A stretch of DNA of 64,000 nt from Solwaraspora sp. WMMA2065 (GTDB lineage: Bacteria; Actinomycetota; Actinomycetes; Mycobacteriales; Micromonosporaceae). Below, piece after piece: positions 44,118-53,820 of the stretch; position 1 is the first letter of the stretch; every line of letters starts with the position of its first letter. The stretch covers positions 3,100,001 to 3,164,000 of the forward strand of contig NZ_CP128361.1 of the NCBI RefSeq assembly GCF_030345075.1, written 5' to 3'. The notes under the pieces are model-generated. The model made no database searches. It was given only the letters and a program-made list of their open reading frames with translations, and was not told where the DNA came from. The translations under genes were made by a program, and so were the position numbers.

Positions 44118-44573
44118 TCAGCCGAGCACGATCTGGGACTGAACGACGATCCCCACCGCAGGATGCTCACCGTCTGCCAGCCCGGCCTGCACAAGCTGCA
44201 GATCCGTCTGAACCACGACGACACTACGACCGACGCTCAACGGCCTCGCAACCGCTCGCACCGTACCCTGCCGGACCGGGGCGAAGAAGTTCACCTTCAG
44301 CTCGATGGTCGAGGTAACCGCGCCAGCGGGAATGTTCAGATAAGCGCACACACCCGCCACCGAATCCGCCAAGGTGACCAGGGCGCCCCCGTGCAGCACG
44401 CCGCCGGCCGTGCAGAGCCGCGCCTGCCAGTCCATCTCGCCGACTACCCAGTCCTGGTTCAGCTGTCCAAACCGGATATCGAGGGTCGCCGACATCGGCA
44501 TGATGTCCGGCAGGGTCCGGCTGGTGACGGCCGCTGCGGTGGCCTCGTCACGGCCGTCCACGGACGGTGTCAA
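44118..44573 (-). CDS. PaaI-type hotdog thioesterase
   Basis: A 151-residue hotdog protein. GGVLHGGALVTLADSVAGVCAYLN is the thioesterase loop-helix seen in PaaI/4-hydroxybenzoyl-CoA thioesterase families, with the catalytic acid expected in the LADS segment. STIELKVNFFAPVRQGTV follows. It hydrolyses CoA or ACP thioesters and could release or proofread acyl chains. The TTG start overlaps the TGA of the alpha/beta thioesterase gene upstream (TTGA), so two unrelated thioesterases are made from one transcript. Confidence 0.82.
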   Translation of the reverse strand: MTPSVDGRDEATAAAVTSRTLPDIMPMSATLDIRFGQLNQDWVVGEMDWQARLCTAGGVLHGGALVTLADSVAGVCAYLNIPAGAVTSTIELKVNFFAPVRQGTVRAVARPLSVGRSVVVVQTDLQLVQAGLADGEHPAVGIVVQSQIVLG

Positions 44574-45358
44574 CGGACCCTCGACGATTCGAGCCGGTAG
44601 AGGTGACGCGCGAAGTCGGTAGTGACGGTCAGTGCGTGGGCGTCGATGTAGAAATGGCCGCCAGGGAACTCACTGTTGCCGAGGTACCGGGGAGTACGGT
44701 CGCGCCACGACTGCATGGCGTCCCGCCGCTGCATGAGCGGATCCGACGCCCCACCGTACGAGACCACCGGACAACCGACCACTGCCGGCTCGTCGACGTA
44801 CTGCGCGCAGATCGCCAGATCGGCACGCAACGCCGGAACCACCAGCGCCAGCATCTCCGGATTGTCATAGATTTCCGCTGGGAAGGAGCCAAGCTTCTTG
44901 ATCCACTTGACCATCTCCGACTCCGACATCCGGCTCTGTTCGTCCGTCGGCTGGAAGAAGCCCTGCGGCGCCCAGCCGGACATTCCGAGCACGATCGGTC
45001 CAGGGTCGCCCTCGGCCTCGATCCGCTGAGTCAACTGGTACGCCAACTGTGACCCCATGCAGTGTCCGAAGAAGGCGTACGGACGATGGTCGAGTTCGCT
45101 GACGACCGCCTCGTACAGGGCGTCCATCAGCGGCTCCCACCGGTCGTACGCCTCCTCCTCACGCCGGTTGTGCCGGCCAGGCAGAGTAACCGCCTGAACC
45201 GCGATGTCCGACGGCAGCAACTCCGGCCAGTCTCGATAGATGATCGCTCCGCTGCCGGCATGTGGAAAGAGGAACAGGCGGATTCTGGCGTCGGCGGACG
45301 GCTCCTGCGGATGCAGCCACTGCCCAGCCTCCGACGTCTGCCCGACATAGTCAGTCAT
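44570..45358 (-). CDS. Type II thioesterase with Cys in the nucleophile elbow
   Basis: A 262-residue alpha/beta-hydrolase of the GrsT/TycF (type II) class. FPHAGSGA near residue 31 forms the oxyanion region. The nucleophile elbow, normally GHSMG, reads GHCMG with Cys at residue 100. The Asp lies in GGASDPL and the His in PGGHFYI. Type II thioesterases clear stalled carriers in NRPS and PKS lines. The Cys replacement is confirmed by the TGC codon at 45059-45061 (complement strand). It lies in a minus-strand run from the PKS to the PaaI-like gene and pairs with the Cys-containing thioesterase domain of the NRPS at 26952. Confidence 0.88.
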   Translation of the reverse strand: MTDYVGQTSEAGQWLHPQEPSADARIRLFLFPHAGSGAIIYRDWPELLPSDIAVQAVTLPGRHNRREEEAYDRWEPLMDALYEAVVSELDHRPYAFFGHCMGSQLAYQLTQRIEAEGDPGPIVLGMSGWAPQGFFQPTDEQSRMSESEMVKWIKKLGSFPAEIYDNPEMLALVVPALRADLAICAQYVDEPAVVGCPVVSYGGASDPLMQRRDAMQSWRDRTPRYLGNSEFPGGHFYIDAHALTVTTDFARHLYRLESSRVR

Positions 45359-45377
45359 GATCGACCTCCGGTCCGGA

Positions 45378-46379
45378 TCAGGTAGTAGCCAACGGGACGG
45401 CTGCTTCTCGCAGCGCCGGCAGGACCACCGCGCCCAGTTGGTCCAGCTGCCGGCTGGGATCCAGCGACCCGATCCGGATCACCACGTGCCGGGTGCCGGA
45501 ACGCAGGTATCCCAGCAGCCAGTCGGCGCACTCCTCGGCCCTGCCCCAGCCGTACGCCTGAATCCTGGCCATCGTCTCCAACGACCGGCCGTAGTACCGG
45601 TGCAGGTAGTCCGCCAACTCAGCCTCGGCCTCGGCCTTGCTGTCACCGATGGTCACCGTGGCGTACAGGCCTGGGGTCACCGCGCCCTGCGGTCGGCCCA
45701 GCTCCCGGCAGTGCGCCAGCACCGTCTGCCAGGCCGTGTCGTACGCAGACGCCGTGGGTAGGAAGGGCAGCCACCCGTCGTACCGTTCGGCGACCCGCCG
45801 CAGCACCCGGGGGGTGTCGCTGCTGGCCAGCCAGAGCGGCGGTCCTCCGGTCCGGTAGGGCGTGGGCAGCCGGTGCAGGCCGCTCGCCTGCCAGTACCGT
45901 CCGGTGAAGTCGACCTGACCGTCACTGCGGCTGGCGCCCCAGGCCGCCCGCCACAGGTCGGCGATCTCGTCGAGCCGGCTGGCGCGGCCGGGGAAGACAG
46001 CGCCGACGATGCCGAACTCCTCCTCCGTCTCAGGGATCGGAAATCCCGAGCCGAGGCCGAGAGCCAGCCGGCCGGCACAGGCATGATCAAGGCTGGCGAT
46101 CATGTTGGCGCCGATCAGCGGATGCCGCAATGCCGGCGTCATAGCGGCCGTACCGAGAGTAACCTGGCTGGTCACGGCGGCGCAGGCGGCGAGCACCACC
46201 AGCGGGTCCAACCGCGGCCGCGCCACCAGCGAGTCTCCGGTCCACAACGAGTCGAAGCCCAGCAGCTCGGCTCGCCGCGCGAAGTCAAGGATCTGCGCCA
46301 TGTCGATGTTGTCGGTTATCGCCTGTTCCCGGGTCGGCAGCAGAACCCCGATCCGAAAGGGCTGGTCGATGACGGACAC
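45378..46379 (-). CDS. LLM-class (luciferase-like) flavin- or F420-dependent oxidoreductase
   Basis: A 333-residue bacterial-luciferase-fold protein. IGVLLPTREQ at the N terminus, AELLGFDSLWTGDSLVARPRLDPLVVLAACAAVTS, and RLALGLGSGFP with the SGLHRLPTPYRTGGPPLWLA stretch are typical of LLM enzymes that use FMNH2 or coenzyme F420. In natural-product clusters they hydroxylate or reduce carrier-bound or free intermediates. Cofactor and substrate cannot be fixed. GTG 46379 has AAGGAG 6 bases upstream and lies one base after the stop of the ligase gene; the longer frame is a shadow. Confidence 0.87.
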   Translation of the reverse strand: MSVIDQPFRIGVLLPTREQAITDNIDMAQILDFARRAELLGFDSLWTGDSLVARPRLDPLVVLAACAAVTSQVTLGTAAMTPALRHPLIGANMIASLDHACAGRLALGLGSGFPIPETEEEFGIVGAVFPGRASRLDEIADLWRAAWGASRSDGQVDFTGRYWQASGLHRLPTPYRTGGPPLWLASSDTPRVLRRVAERYDGWLPFLPTASAYDTAWQTVLAHCRELGRPQGAVTPGLYATVTIGDSKAEAEAELADYLHRYYGRSLETMARIQAYGWGRAEECADWLLGYLRSGTRHVVIRIGSLDPSRQLDQLGAVVLPALREAAVPLATT

Positions 46380-46380
46380 C

Positions 46381-47988
46381 TCAGTCTCCTTCCGATGCTG
46401 ACGAAGCGACTGCGAGGTCGGCAGCGGCCCCGGCGGCAAGGCGTTCCCGGACCAGTCGGCGGAGAATCTTTCCCGACGGATTGCGCGGCAGATCCTCGAC
46501 AATGTGATATTCGACCGGGATCTTGTAATCGGCTACCCGACCGCGGAGGAACATCAGCAGCTCGCGACGGGTCGCCTGGCGCTGGGGGCGCAGCACCACA
46601 CAGGCGTGGACCGCATCGCCCCAGCGGGGGTGCGGCATCCCCACCACGGCGACGTCGGCGACTGCGGGATGGTCGGCGAGCTCCTTCTCGACCTCTGCCG
46701 GGTACACGTTCTGCCCGGCCACGATGATGGTGTCGTTGATCCGATCGCCGAGGAAGAGGTGGCCGTCTTCGTCGAGCCGGCCGGCGTCACCCATGTACAG
46801 CCAGTCACCAACGAGCGTCTGTGCCGTGGCGTCGGGCAGATTCCAGTAGCCCAGCATTCGGGCTGGGGTACGGATGCACACCTGGCCCGTCTTGCCCGGT
46901 GGGACTTCACGGCCTTCCCGGTCCACCACCTTGATCTCGGTGCCCGGGCAGGCCCGACCTGCCGCGCCCAGCAGTCGGCTGCCCGGTACGTGTGCCTCTG
47001 GCGGCAGGCAGACCGCCACCGTCCCGGTCTCGGTGCTGGCGTAGATCTGCGCGAACTCGCAGCGGAACGTCTCCAGGCACTGGCGGAGCAGTCCGGCTGA
47101 GATCGGCGCGGCGCCGTAGGCCACTTTCCGCATCGACGCGAACGTGTGCGGGCCGACACCGTGTTCGGCGAGCATCATCGCGAGCATGGCGGGAGCGACG
47201 AACGTAATGGACACCCTGTACTGCTGGATGAGTCGGACCGCTTCCTGCGGAAGGTACATCCGCATCACCACGTTGGTGGCGCCGGCGTTGAAGCCGTGCA
47301 TGAACCAACCGATCCCGGCGATGCCCAGACCGGGCAATGAGATGAGGCTGACGTCGTCGGCCCGCCAGTCGATCCAGTCGACCCCTGCGGCACGCATCGC
47401 AGCAGGCAGTGTGAAGAAGCTGCGATGGGCCAGGACGACCCCCTTCGGCTTGCCGGTCGTCCCGCTGGTGTAGATCTGTACGACCGGGTCGTGCGGACCG
47501 CAATGGTGATGTACGTCAGCGTCCGACGCGTCGGCCAGCCAACACCGCAGTCCCGCACCCGGGTCGTCAGGGTCCTCGGCGTCGAGCTCCACCACCTCGC
47601 GAAGCGTCGGAAGATCCGGACGCACCCGGTCGACCACCGGCCGGAACTCACGCTCCACGAAGAGCAGTTCAGCTGTGGAGTCCCGCAGGATGTGGTCGAC
47701 CTCGCCTGCGGTGAGCCGCCAGTTGACCGGGACCAGCACTGCGCCGATCTTGGCGCCGGCAAGCACCGTCGAGTAGTAGTGTTCCGACTCTTTGCCGAGA
47801 TAGGCGATGCGGGTCCCCGCACGGACACCGGCCTGGCGCAGCCGGTGCGCAGTCCGGTTGCTGTCCCGGTGCAGCTGCGCGTACGTCAGTGCCCGATCCG
47901 CACAGCGGATCGCCACGTGATCGCCGCGGTCACGCGCATGCGCCGCGGACGTGACCGGCAATGTCCACTGTTCAGGCAGGTCTTCCAC
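46381..47988 (-). CDS. Acyl-CoA/acyl-ACP synthetase
   Basis: A 535-residue ANL enzyme of the fatty-acyl ligase class. IYTSGTTGKPKG near residue 172, YASTETGTVAV in the A5 region, WLYMGDAGRLDEDGHLFLGDR, IIVAGQNVYPAEVE and the terminal lysine in NPSGKILRRLV. It activates a fatty or polyketide-like acid as adenylate and thioesterifies it to CoA or a carrier, plausibly the ACP encoded at 53817 or 56706. GTG start with GGAGG 5 bases upstream. It lies 63 bp after the PKS gene and directly before the luciferase-like gene. Confidence 0.88.
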   Translation of the reverse strand: MEDLPEQWTLPVTSAAHARDRGDHVAIRCADRALTYAQLHRDSNRTAHRLRQAGVRAGTRIAYLGKESEHYYSTVLAGAKIGAVLVPVNWRLTAGEVDHILRDSTAELLFVEREFRPVVDRVRPDLPTLREVVELDAEDPDDPGAGLRCWLADASDADVHHHCGPHDPVVQIYTSGTTGKPKGVVLAHRSFFTLPAAMRAAGVDWIDWRADDVSLISLPGLGIAGIGWFMHGFNAGATNVVMRMYLPQEAVRLIQQYRVSITFVAPAMLAMMLAEHGVGPHTFASMRKVAYGAAPISAGLLRQCLETFRCEFAQIYASTETGTVAVCLPPEAHVPGSRLLGAAGRACPGTEIKVVDREGREVPPGKTGQVCIRTPARMLGYWNLPDATAQTLVGDWLYMGDAGRLDEDGHLFLGDRINDTIIVAGQNVYPAEVEKELADHPAVADVAVVGMPHPRWGDAVHACVVLRPQRQATRRELLMFLRGRVADYKIPVEYHIVEDLPRNPSGKILRRLVRERLAAGAAADLAVASSASEGD

Positions 47989-48051
47989 ACAATCCTCCAG
48001 AATGGCAGCGGGACCGATCCGCGGGACCAGGTAGGGGTATCGGCCCGGCGG

Positions 48052-51000
48052 TCAGCCGAGGTACTCGGCGGCGAACCGCCGGTCCAGGAAATCAACCAGC
48101 TCCTGTACCGACGGGTGGTCGAAGGTCAACGACGCGGGCAGCGGGATCCGCAGCGCCGATTCCAGGCCACTCTTAATCTCGACTGTCATCAGTGAGTCGA
48201 GTCCGAGTGAAACGAACTCGGCGGCAGGGTCAAGTTCACTCGGGTCATCGAGGTGCAATACCTGCGCCACCTTCGCTCGGACCAAGTCGCCGATGGCGGC
48301 GCTCCGGTCGACCTCCGGGCTCAGCAACCGCTCGAGCAGATCGCTGCCGGCAGGGCCGGACGGCCGGCCGTCGGAGACACGCGAGTACAGGGCGTTGTCC
48401 AGTGGCAGTGCACTCGCGATCCGGTCCCAGTCGTACTCGCCGACCACCCGATGCGCGACCGGTCGGTCCCACAGGTGAGTGAGGGTGTCCAGTGCCCGCG
48501 CAGGGGAGAAGAACCGGACGCCGCTGCGGTCGACCTCCTGGCTCAACTGTGCGTCGAGCCGGGCCGACATGCCGACCTCGCCCCAGGCACCCCAGCTCAA
48601 GCTGAGACCAGGCAGCCCAAGGGCTCTCCGCCAGGTGGCCAACGCGTCCAGGAAGGCGCTCGCCCCGGCGTAGTGAGCCTGGGTCGCGCCGCCGATGACG
48701 GCCGCGATCGAGGAGTAGATCACGAAGAACTCGTGCTCCGGGCAGCTGAGGCTGAGCTCGTGCAACAGCCATCCGCCAAACACCTTGGGACCGAACTGCT
48801 CCTCGATCGCCGGCCAGTCGAGCTTCGCGATGAGTTCCTTGCCGACCGCACCCGCCGCGTGCACGAATCCGCCGACCGGGTGCGGCATGCCACGCAGCCG
48901 CTCGGCCAGGTCGGCCACGTCTGCCGGCTGGCTGATGTCGGCCGCGAGCACGGTCACCTCGGCCTGTGCCCGCAACTCGGCGAGGATCGACTCCGCCTCC
49001 GGAGTCGCTCGCCCGCTGCGGCTCACCAGGACGAGTTGACGGGCACCGCCCTCGACCAACCGTCGCCCAGTCACCAGACCGAGCCCGCCCAGGCCACCAG
49101 TGATCACGTACGTCCGGTCCGCCCGGAGACGGCGGAGCCGTCCCGGGGTGGCGGACGCGTCCGCGCCGACGTCGGTCAGGGCCAGGGCCACACTGCCCGG
49201 CGCGGCACCGTCCCGGAGCAGTCTCGCCACCTCATCCACTTCGTCTGGCCCGTACCGGATGAGCCCGCCCTCGGCGAGGCGGTCCTGGCCAGCTGAGACG
49301 GCGGCTCGCCCGGCCGCGATCTCAACCGCGTCCGCGCCCGGCCGTACCAGGATGGCGTCCGACACATTTATCCGGCTCGCCGGCTCGCCTTCGTAGCTGA
49401 CCACGACGACGTCTCCTACGCGAAACTCGCGGTCGGCTGGAGCATGCGACACCGTACCCGCGCAGACGCTGCGGGTCAGCTCCGGACCGATTGGCACGAC
49501 GACATCGACCAGCACCTCGATCTGTCCCGGACCGGGCACGACGGTCGGAGCCGGCGTGATCCGGTACCGCGCCGCGGCACCGGCCGGCGCGTCCGGCCCG
49601 GACACGACGAAGCCACCGGGCCAGGGCGGCGTGTTCTCGCCCGGCAGCAGCCGGCGTACGAATCGTCGGCCGTTACGGAACGCGACCTGGAAATCGTCCG
49701 GCCGGGGGGTACTCCACTCGCGGACCAACGCAGCCAGGTCGGCGGGATCGGCGAGGTCGGCAGGTATCCCCGACCCGGCGGCAGGCGCGAGATCGACCAG
49801 CGTCGCGCGGTACTGCGGATACTCGGTAAGTAGGACCGGGCCGAATCCCCACAAGGAAGCGGCGCAGAGCCCCACCGCCGCCGGCTCGTCGCCGGGGAGC
49901 ATTTGTGCCCCCCTGGTTACCAGCCACAGCCGGGGTCGCCGCTCGACGGGTGCGGCGTCCAGAGCCGCGATCACTCGTAGCAGTTCACGGTAGTGGTTTT
50001 CGGACTGCCGGTGCAGTTCGGACATTGAGAATTCCGTACCGCCGCCGCGCCAGAACCAGGCCACATCGGTGACGCCGGATTCGGCCAGAGCCGCCGGGGC
50101 GCCATCGGCCTCCGGTATCACCAGCACCCCCACGCCCTCGCGCGTCCCGGCCTCGCGGAGGGCTTCCGCCAGCGCCGGCTCGGCATTCATGACGAGCACC
50201 CGCCGGGTGGCCTCGGTCACCTGCCGATCCGGCTGCGCCCGCAGCCAACTGAGCCGATGGGTGAAGAACCGTTGCCGGGTGGCGTCGCGGAACCCCCACC
50301 GAATGCCGTGCAGCCGGGCGGCGAGCCGGTCCCCGTCGAACAGCCACAGGTCGACCGAGCCGAGATCGGTGGCGTCCACAGGAACGCGCAGCCGTGCCTG
50401 GAAGCGGATCTGACCGGCTCGCGGCCGACGTAGCACCTGCGTCGTTCCGATCATGAGGGGGCCGGCGGCCGGACCGGCGTCGTGCACGGCCGCTATCCCC
50501 TGCAACGCGGCCTCGAGCACGTCGATCGGGAAGAACTCACCAGGGCTCACGCGCCGGTTGGTGAGTCGACCGGCGATCGAGGCACCATCGCGGAGCACCT
50601 CTTCCAGCCGCCGCAGCAGCGGACCGTAGACGCGGCCGACCGAGGCCAGGTCCAGGTAGGCGCTGTCACCGTCACGGGACTGCGGGGGCCAGACAGCGCC
50701 GGCTTCCACGGCCGGGACCTGCGGCTGCGGTACCTCCTCCGGCCCGACGGCGGTGTCGGCGTCCTCGACCAACGCGGTGAGGTGCTTTATCGGGGCGTCG
50801 CCGACGACGCTCAGCACCTCCACCGCCACCGTGCCGTCCGGACCAGTGACGCACCGGGTGTGCACCGTACGCGGCTGCTCGGTCAGGATCAGCGGCGCGT
50901 GCAGGACCAGATCTCGTACGACCCCACGGTGCTGACCGAAAAGCTCCTCCTGCACCGCCAGCAGCAACTCGACGTACGCCGAAGCCGGCACGGTCGCTTC

Positions 51001-53820
51001 CCCGTTGACCACGTGATCTGCCGCCAACGGCAGATCCAGTGACGAGAACTCGCTGGTGAACTCACGGCGCTCAGGCGTACCGGTGTCCCTGCCGAGCAGC
51101 GGGTGATGCCCGCTGCCGACCGACCCGGTGGAGCGGGTGGCGGACCGACCCGGGGCGGGCAGCCAGTGCCGCCGCCGCTGAAACTGGTACGTCGGAAGCG
51201 ACATCGTGGGCTTTCGGCGGTCGTGCAGGCCACGCCAGTCCACCGCGATCCCGGCGCTGTACAGCGCCGCCAGACAGCGCAGGGTCGTTTCGTCGGTCCG
51301 GTCGCGCCGGCTGAGGCTGGCTACCCAGACGTGGTCGTCGGCGTTGACGCACTGCCGTGCCTGGGCGGTGAGGACCCCGGCCGGGCCGATCTCGACGATC
51401 GCGTGTCGCCCCCGCTTGACCAGGGACCGGATTCCGGACAGGAACTGCACCGGTTCGGCGACGTGCCGGACCCAGTACTCCACGTTTCCGATCTCCGCGA
51501 AGCGGGCCGGTGCACCGGTCACGTTCGACACGATGGCGATGTCGGGTTCCTGGAAGGTGATCCTGTCGAGCGCGGCCCGGAACTCGTCGAAGATCTCCGC
51601 CATCAGTGGCGAGTGGAACGCGTGTGACACCGCGAGCCGGTCCACCCGGACGCCGCGCTCACTCAGCCTCCGGATCACCTCCTCCAGCGGTCCGACGGCT
51701 CCAGAGACGACGCACTGGGTCGGGCTGTTGTGCGCGGCCAGGGCGAGTTCAGGCTGAGCCGCCAACAGCGGCTCGACCTCCTCGATTTCCGCGTGCACGG
51801 CGGCCATCCCGCCGGGTCGGCTCACCGACTGCATCAGCCGGCCCCGGACGGCGACGAGGGTCACCGCGTCCGGCAGCGTGATCAGCCCGGCGACCGCCGC
51901 CGCCACGACCTCGCCGATGCTGTGCCCGATCAGCACGCTCGGCCGGATCCCCCAGGACAGCCACAACCTGGCCAGGGCCAATTCCAGCGTGAACAGCGCG
52001 GGTTGCGTGAGCCAGGTCTGGTCGATCGCTTCCGGGTCCGACGCCTCGTCGAGGAGCAACGCGCGTACTGACCGACCGAGGTGCCCAGCGAACAGTTCGT
52101 CGCACTGGTCGACCCAGTTGCGGAAGACCGGGAACCGGCGGTAAAGGGCGGCCCCCATTCCGGCGTACTGGGCGCCCTGCCCGGTGAACATGAACGCCAC
52201 CTTGCGGATCGGCGCCTTCGGCCGGGCGTCCGGCTGGGCGTCGAGGCCGGCCAGCAGCGTGTCGAGCTGGGCCCGGTCGGCGGCAACGCCCGCGAGGCGT
52301 TGGCCGAAATGGGTCCGCCCGACGTTGGTGGTGTAGCAGAGCCGGGCCAGGTCGACTTCGGGCTGTTCGGCGAGCAGCCGCTGGTAGCGCTGGGCGAGCG
52401 CGGTCAGCCCGGCGTGGTTCTTGGCAGAGATGGTGAACACGTGCCGGGCGGCGCTCGGCCCAGTGGCCGTCAGCGCCGCCGGCCGCGCGGGTGCCTGTTC
52501 CAGTACGGCGACCGCGATGGTTCCGGCGAATCCGAAACTGTTCACCACCGCCCGGCGTACCGGTGCCGACCAGGGTTGGCACTCGGTCGGCACCCGGACC
52601 GGATAGCTGTCCCAGGGAATCCGCCCTGACGGGGTCCGCAGGTTCAGGTGCGGGTAGATCGTCGCTGACCGCATCTGGAGGACAACCTTGATCAGGCCGA
52701 CGATACCGGAGGCCGGCTCCATGTGGCCGAGGTTGGTCTTGACCGAACCCACCAGGACCGGTGACTGGTGGGTACGCGACTCGGCGAACACGTCGTTGAT
52801 GGCACCCATCTCGATGGGATCACCGAGCGGGGTGCCGGTGCCGTGTGCTTCCACGTACTGGATGTCCGCCGGGCGCAGCCGGGCCGCGGCGAGAGCGGTC
52901 CGGATGGTCTGTTCCTGCGCTGCGCCGTTGGGCACGGTCAGTCCAGCGCTGTCACCGTCCTGACCGACCGCAGTGCCCCGCACGACGGCCAGCACGGTGT
53001 CGCCGTCCGCGATGGCCGACGACAGCCGTTTGAGGACCAGTACGCCACAACCCTCGGCGCGCACGTAGCCGTCGGCCGACTCGTCGAAGGTTTTGCACTG
53101 ACCGTCCGGGGCGAGCATCTGTCCGTGGGAGAAGATCACCGGGATCCGGGGGTGGTGCAACGCGTTCACCCCGGCACAGAGCGCTATGTCGCACTCGCCT
53201 CGACGCAGTCCGCTTGCCGCCAGATGCAGAGCGGTCAGTGACGACGAGCAGGCCGTGTCCACGCTGAGGCTGGGTCCCCGCCAGCCGAGGAAGTACGACA
53301 GCCGGCCGGACAGGGGAAACATCGTGATTCCCGACGCGAGATGACCGTCGAGTTCCGCGTAGGGAATCTCGCTGATCTCCAACGCATAGTCGATCGAGCT
53401 CGCTCCGACGTAGACTCCACCGTTCCCCCTGCGCAGCGGTGTCGGATCGATGTTGGCGTTCTCCAGTGCCTGCCAGGCGGTCTCGAGCAGCATTCGTTGC
53501 TGCGGGTCGATGTACTGGGCCTCCTTCGGCGATATGTTGAAGAACCCGGCGTCGAAGTGGTCGATCCGTTCGAGGAACCCGCCGCCGGTCGTATGGATCT
53601 TGCCTTTCTCCCCCGGCGCGGCGGGTGTGAAGGCCGCCACGTCCCACCGGCCGACCGGCAGGGGCACTATGCCGGACCGCCCGTCGCGCAGGAATGCGTC
53701 GAAGTCGTCGAGCGAGTCGCAGCCGCCTGGGAATCTCAACCCGACGCCGACAACGGCGATCGGCTCGTCCAGGTCAGCCGACCGCACGGCGGCGGTGGAC
53801 GGGGCGACGGTGTCGGTCAT
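48052..53820 (-). CDS. Type I polyketide synthase KS-AT-DH-(remnant ER)-KR-ACP
   Basis: A 1922-residue module. KS about 20-440: Cys 191 in DTACSSSL, His in HGTGTPLGDP and KTNLGH. AT about 540-850: Ser 634 in GHSIGE, and HAFH, the malonyl-CoA motif. DH about 900-1180: HVVNGEATVP near 936; the second motif reads LEAALQ where LDAALQ is usual. From about 1417 to 1510 lies a stretch resembling only the N-terminal part of an enoyl reductase, with no NADPH-binding part. KR from about 1565: GGLGGLG and YAGASAF. ACP: LGLDSLM, Ser near 1875. No thioesterase. It may act once or iteratively on a ligase- or ACP-delivered starter. ATG overlaps the upstream ACP gene by 4 bases. Confidence 0.94.
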   Translation of the reverse strand: MTDTVAPSTAAVRSADLDEPIAVVGVGLRFPGGCDSLDDFDAFLRDGRSGIVPLPVGRWDVAAFTPAAPGEKGKIHTTGGGFLERIDHFDAGFFNISPKEAQYIDPQQRMLLETAWQALENANIDPTPLRRGNGGVYVGASSIDYALEISEIPYAELDGHLASGITMFPLSGRLSYFLGWRGPSLSVDTACSSSLTALHLAASGLRRGECDIALCAGVNALHHPRIPVIFSHGQMLAPDGQCKTFDESADGYVRAEGCGVLVLKRLSSAIADGDTVLAVVRGTAVGQDGDSAGLTVPNGAAQEQTIRTALAAARLRPADIQYVEAHGTGTPLGDPIEMGAINDVFAESRTHQSPVLVGSVKTNLGHMEPASGIVGLIKVVLQMRSATIYPHLNLRTPSGRIPWDSYPVRVPTECQPWSAPVRRAVVNSFGFAGTIAVAVLEQAPARPAALTATGPSAARHVFTISAKNHAGLTALAQRYQRLLAEQPEVDLARLCYTTNVGRTHFGQRLAGVAADRAQLDTLLAGLDAQPDARPKAPIRKVAFMFTGQGAQYAGMGAALYRRFPVFRNWVDQCDELFAGHLGRSVRALLLDEASDPEAIDQTWLTQPALFTLELALARLWLSWGIRPSVLIGHSIGEVVAAAVAGLITLPDAVTLVAVRGRLMQSVSRPGGMAAVHAEIEEVEPLLAAQPELALAAHNSPTQCVVSGAVGPLEEVIRRLSERGVRVDRLAVSHAFHSPLMAEIFDEFRAALDRITFQEPDIAIVSNVTGAPARFAEIGNVEYWVRHVAEPVQFLSGIRSLVKRGRHAIVEIGPAGVLTAQARQCVNADDHVWVASLSRRDRTDETTLRCLAALYSAGIAVDWRGLHDRRKPTMSLPTYQFQRRRHWLPAPGRSATRSTGSVGSGHHPLLGRDTGTPERREFTSEFSSLDLPLAADHVVNGEATVPASAYVELLLAVQEELFGQHRGVVRDLVLHAPLILTEQPRTVHTRCVTGPDGTVAVEVLSVVGDAPIKHLTALVEDADTAVGPEEVPQPQVPAVEAGAVWPPQSRDGDSAYLDLASVGRVYGPLLRRLEEVLRDGASIAGRLTNRRVSPGEFFPIDVLEAALQGIAAVHDAGPAAGPLMIGTTQVLRRPRAGQIRFQARLRVPVDATDLGSVDLWLFDGDRLAARLHGIRWGFRDATRQRFFTHRLSWLRAQPDRQVTEATRRVLVMNAEPALAEALREAGTREGVGVLVIPEADGAPAALAESGVTDVAWFWRGGGTEFSMSELHRQSENHYRELLRVIAALDAAPVERRPRLWLVTRGAQMLPGDEPAAVGLCAASLWGFGPVLLTEYPQYRATLVDLAPAAGSGIPADLADPADLAALVREWSTPRPDDFQVAFRNGRRFVRRLLPGENTPPWPGGFVVSGPDAPAGAAARYRITPAPTVVPGPGQIEVLVDVVVPIGPELTRSVCAGTVSHAPADREFRVGDVVVVSYEGEPASRINVSDAILVRPGADAVEIAAGRAAVSAGQDRLAEGGLIRYGPDEVDEVARLLRDGAAPGSVALALTDVGADASATPGRLRRLRADRTYVITGGLGGLGLVTGRRLVEGGARQLVLVSRSGRATPEAESILAELRAQAEVTVLAADISQPADVADLAERLRGMPHPVGGFVHAAGAVGKELIAKLDWPAIEEQFGPKVFGGWLLHELSLSCPEHEFFVIYSSIAAVIGGATQAHYAGASAFLDALATWRRALGLPGLSLSWGAWGEVGMSARLDAQLSQEVDRSGVRFFSPARALDTLTHLWDRPVAHRVVGEYDWDRIASALPLDNALYSRVSDGRPSGPAGSDLLERLLSPEVDRSAAIGDLVRAKVAQVLHLDDPSELDPAAEFVSLGLDSLMTVEIKSGLESALRIPLPASLTFDHPSVQELVDFLDRRFAAEYLG

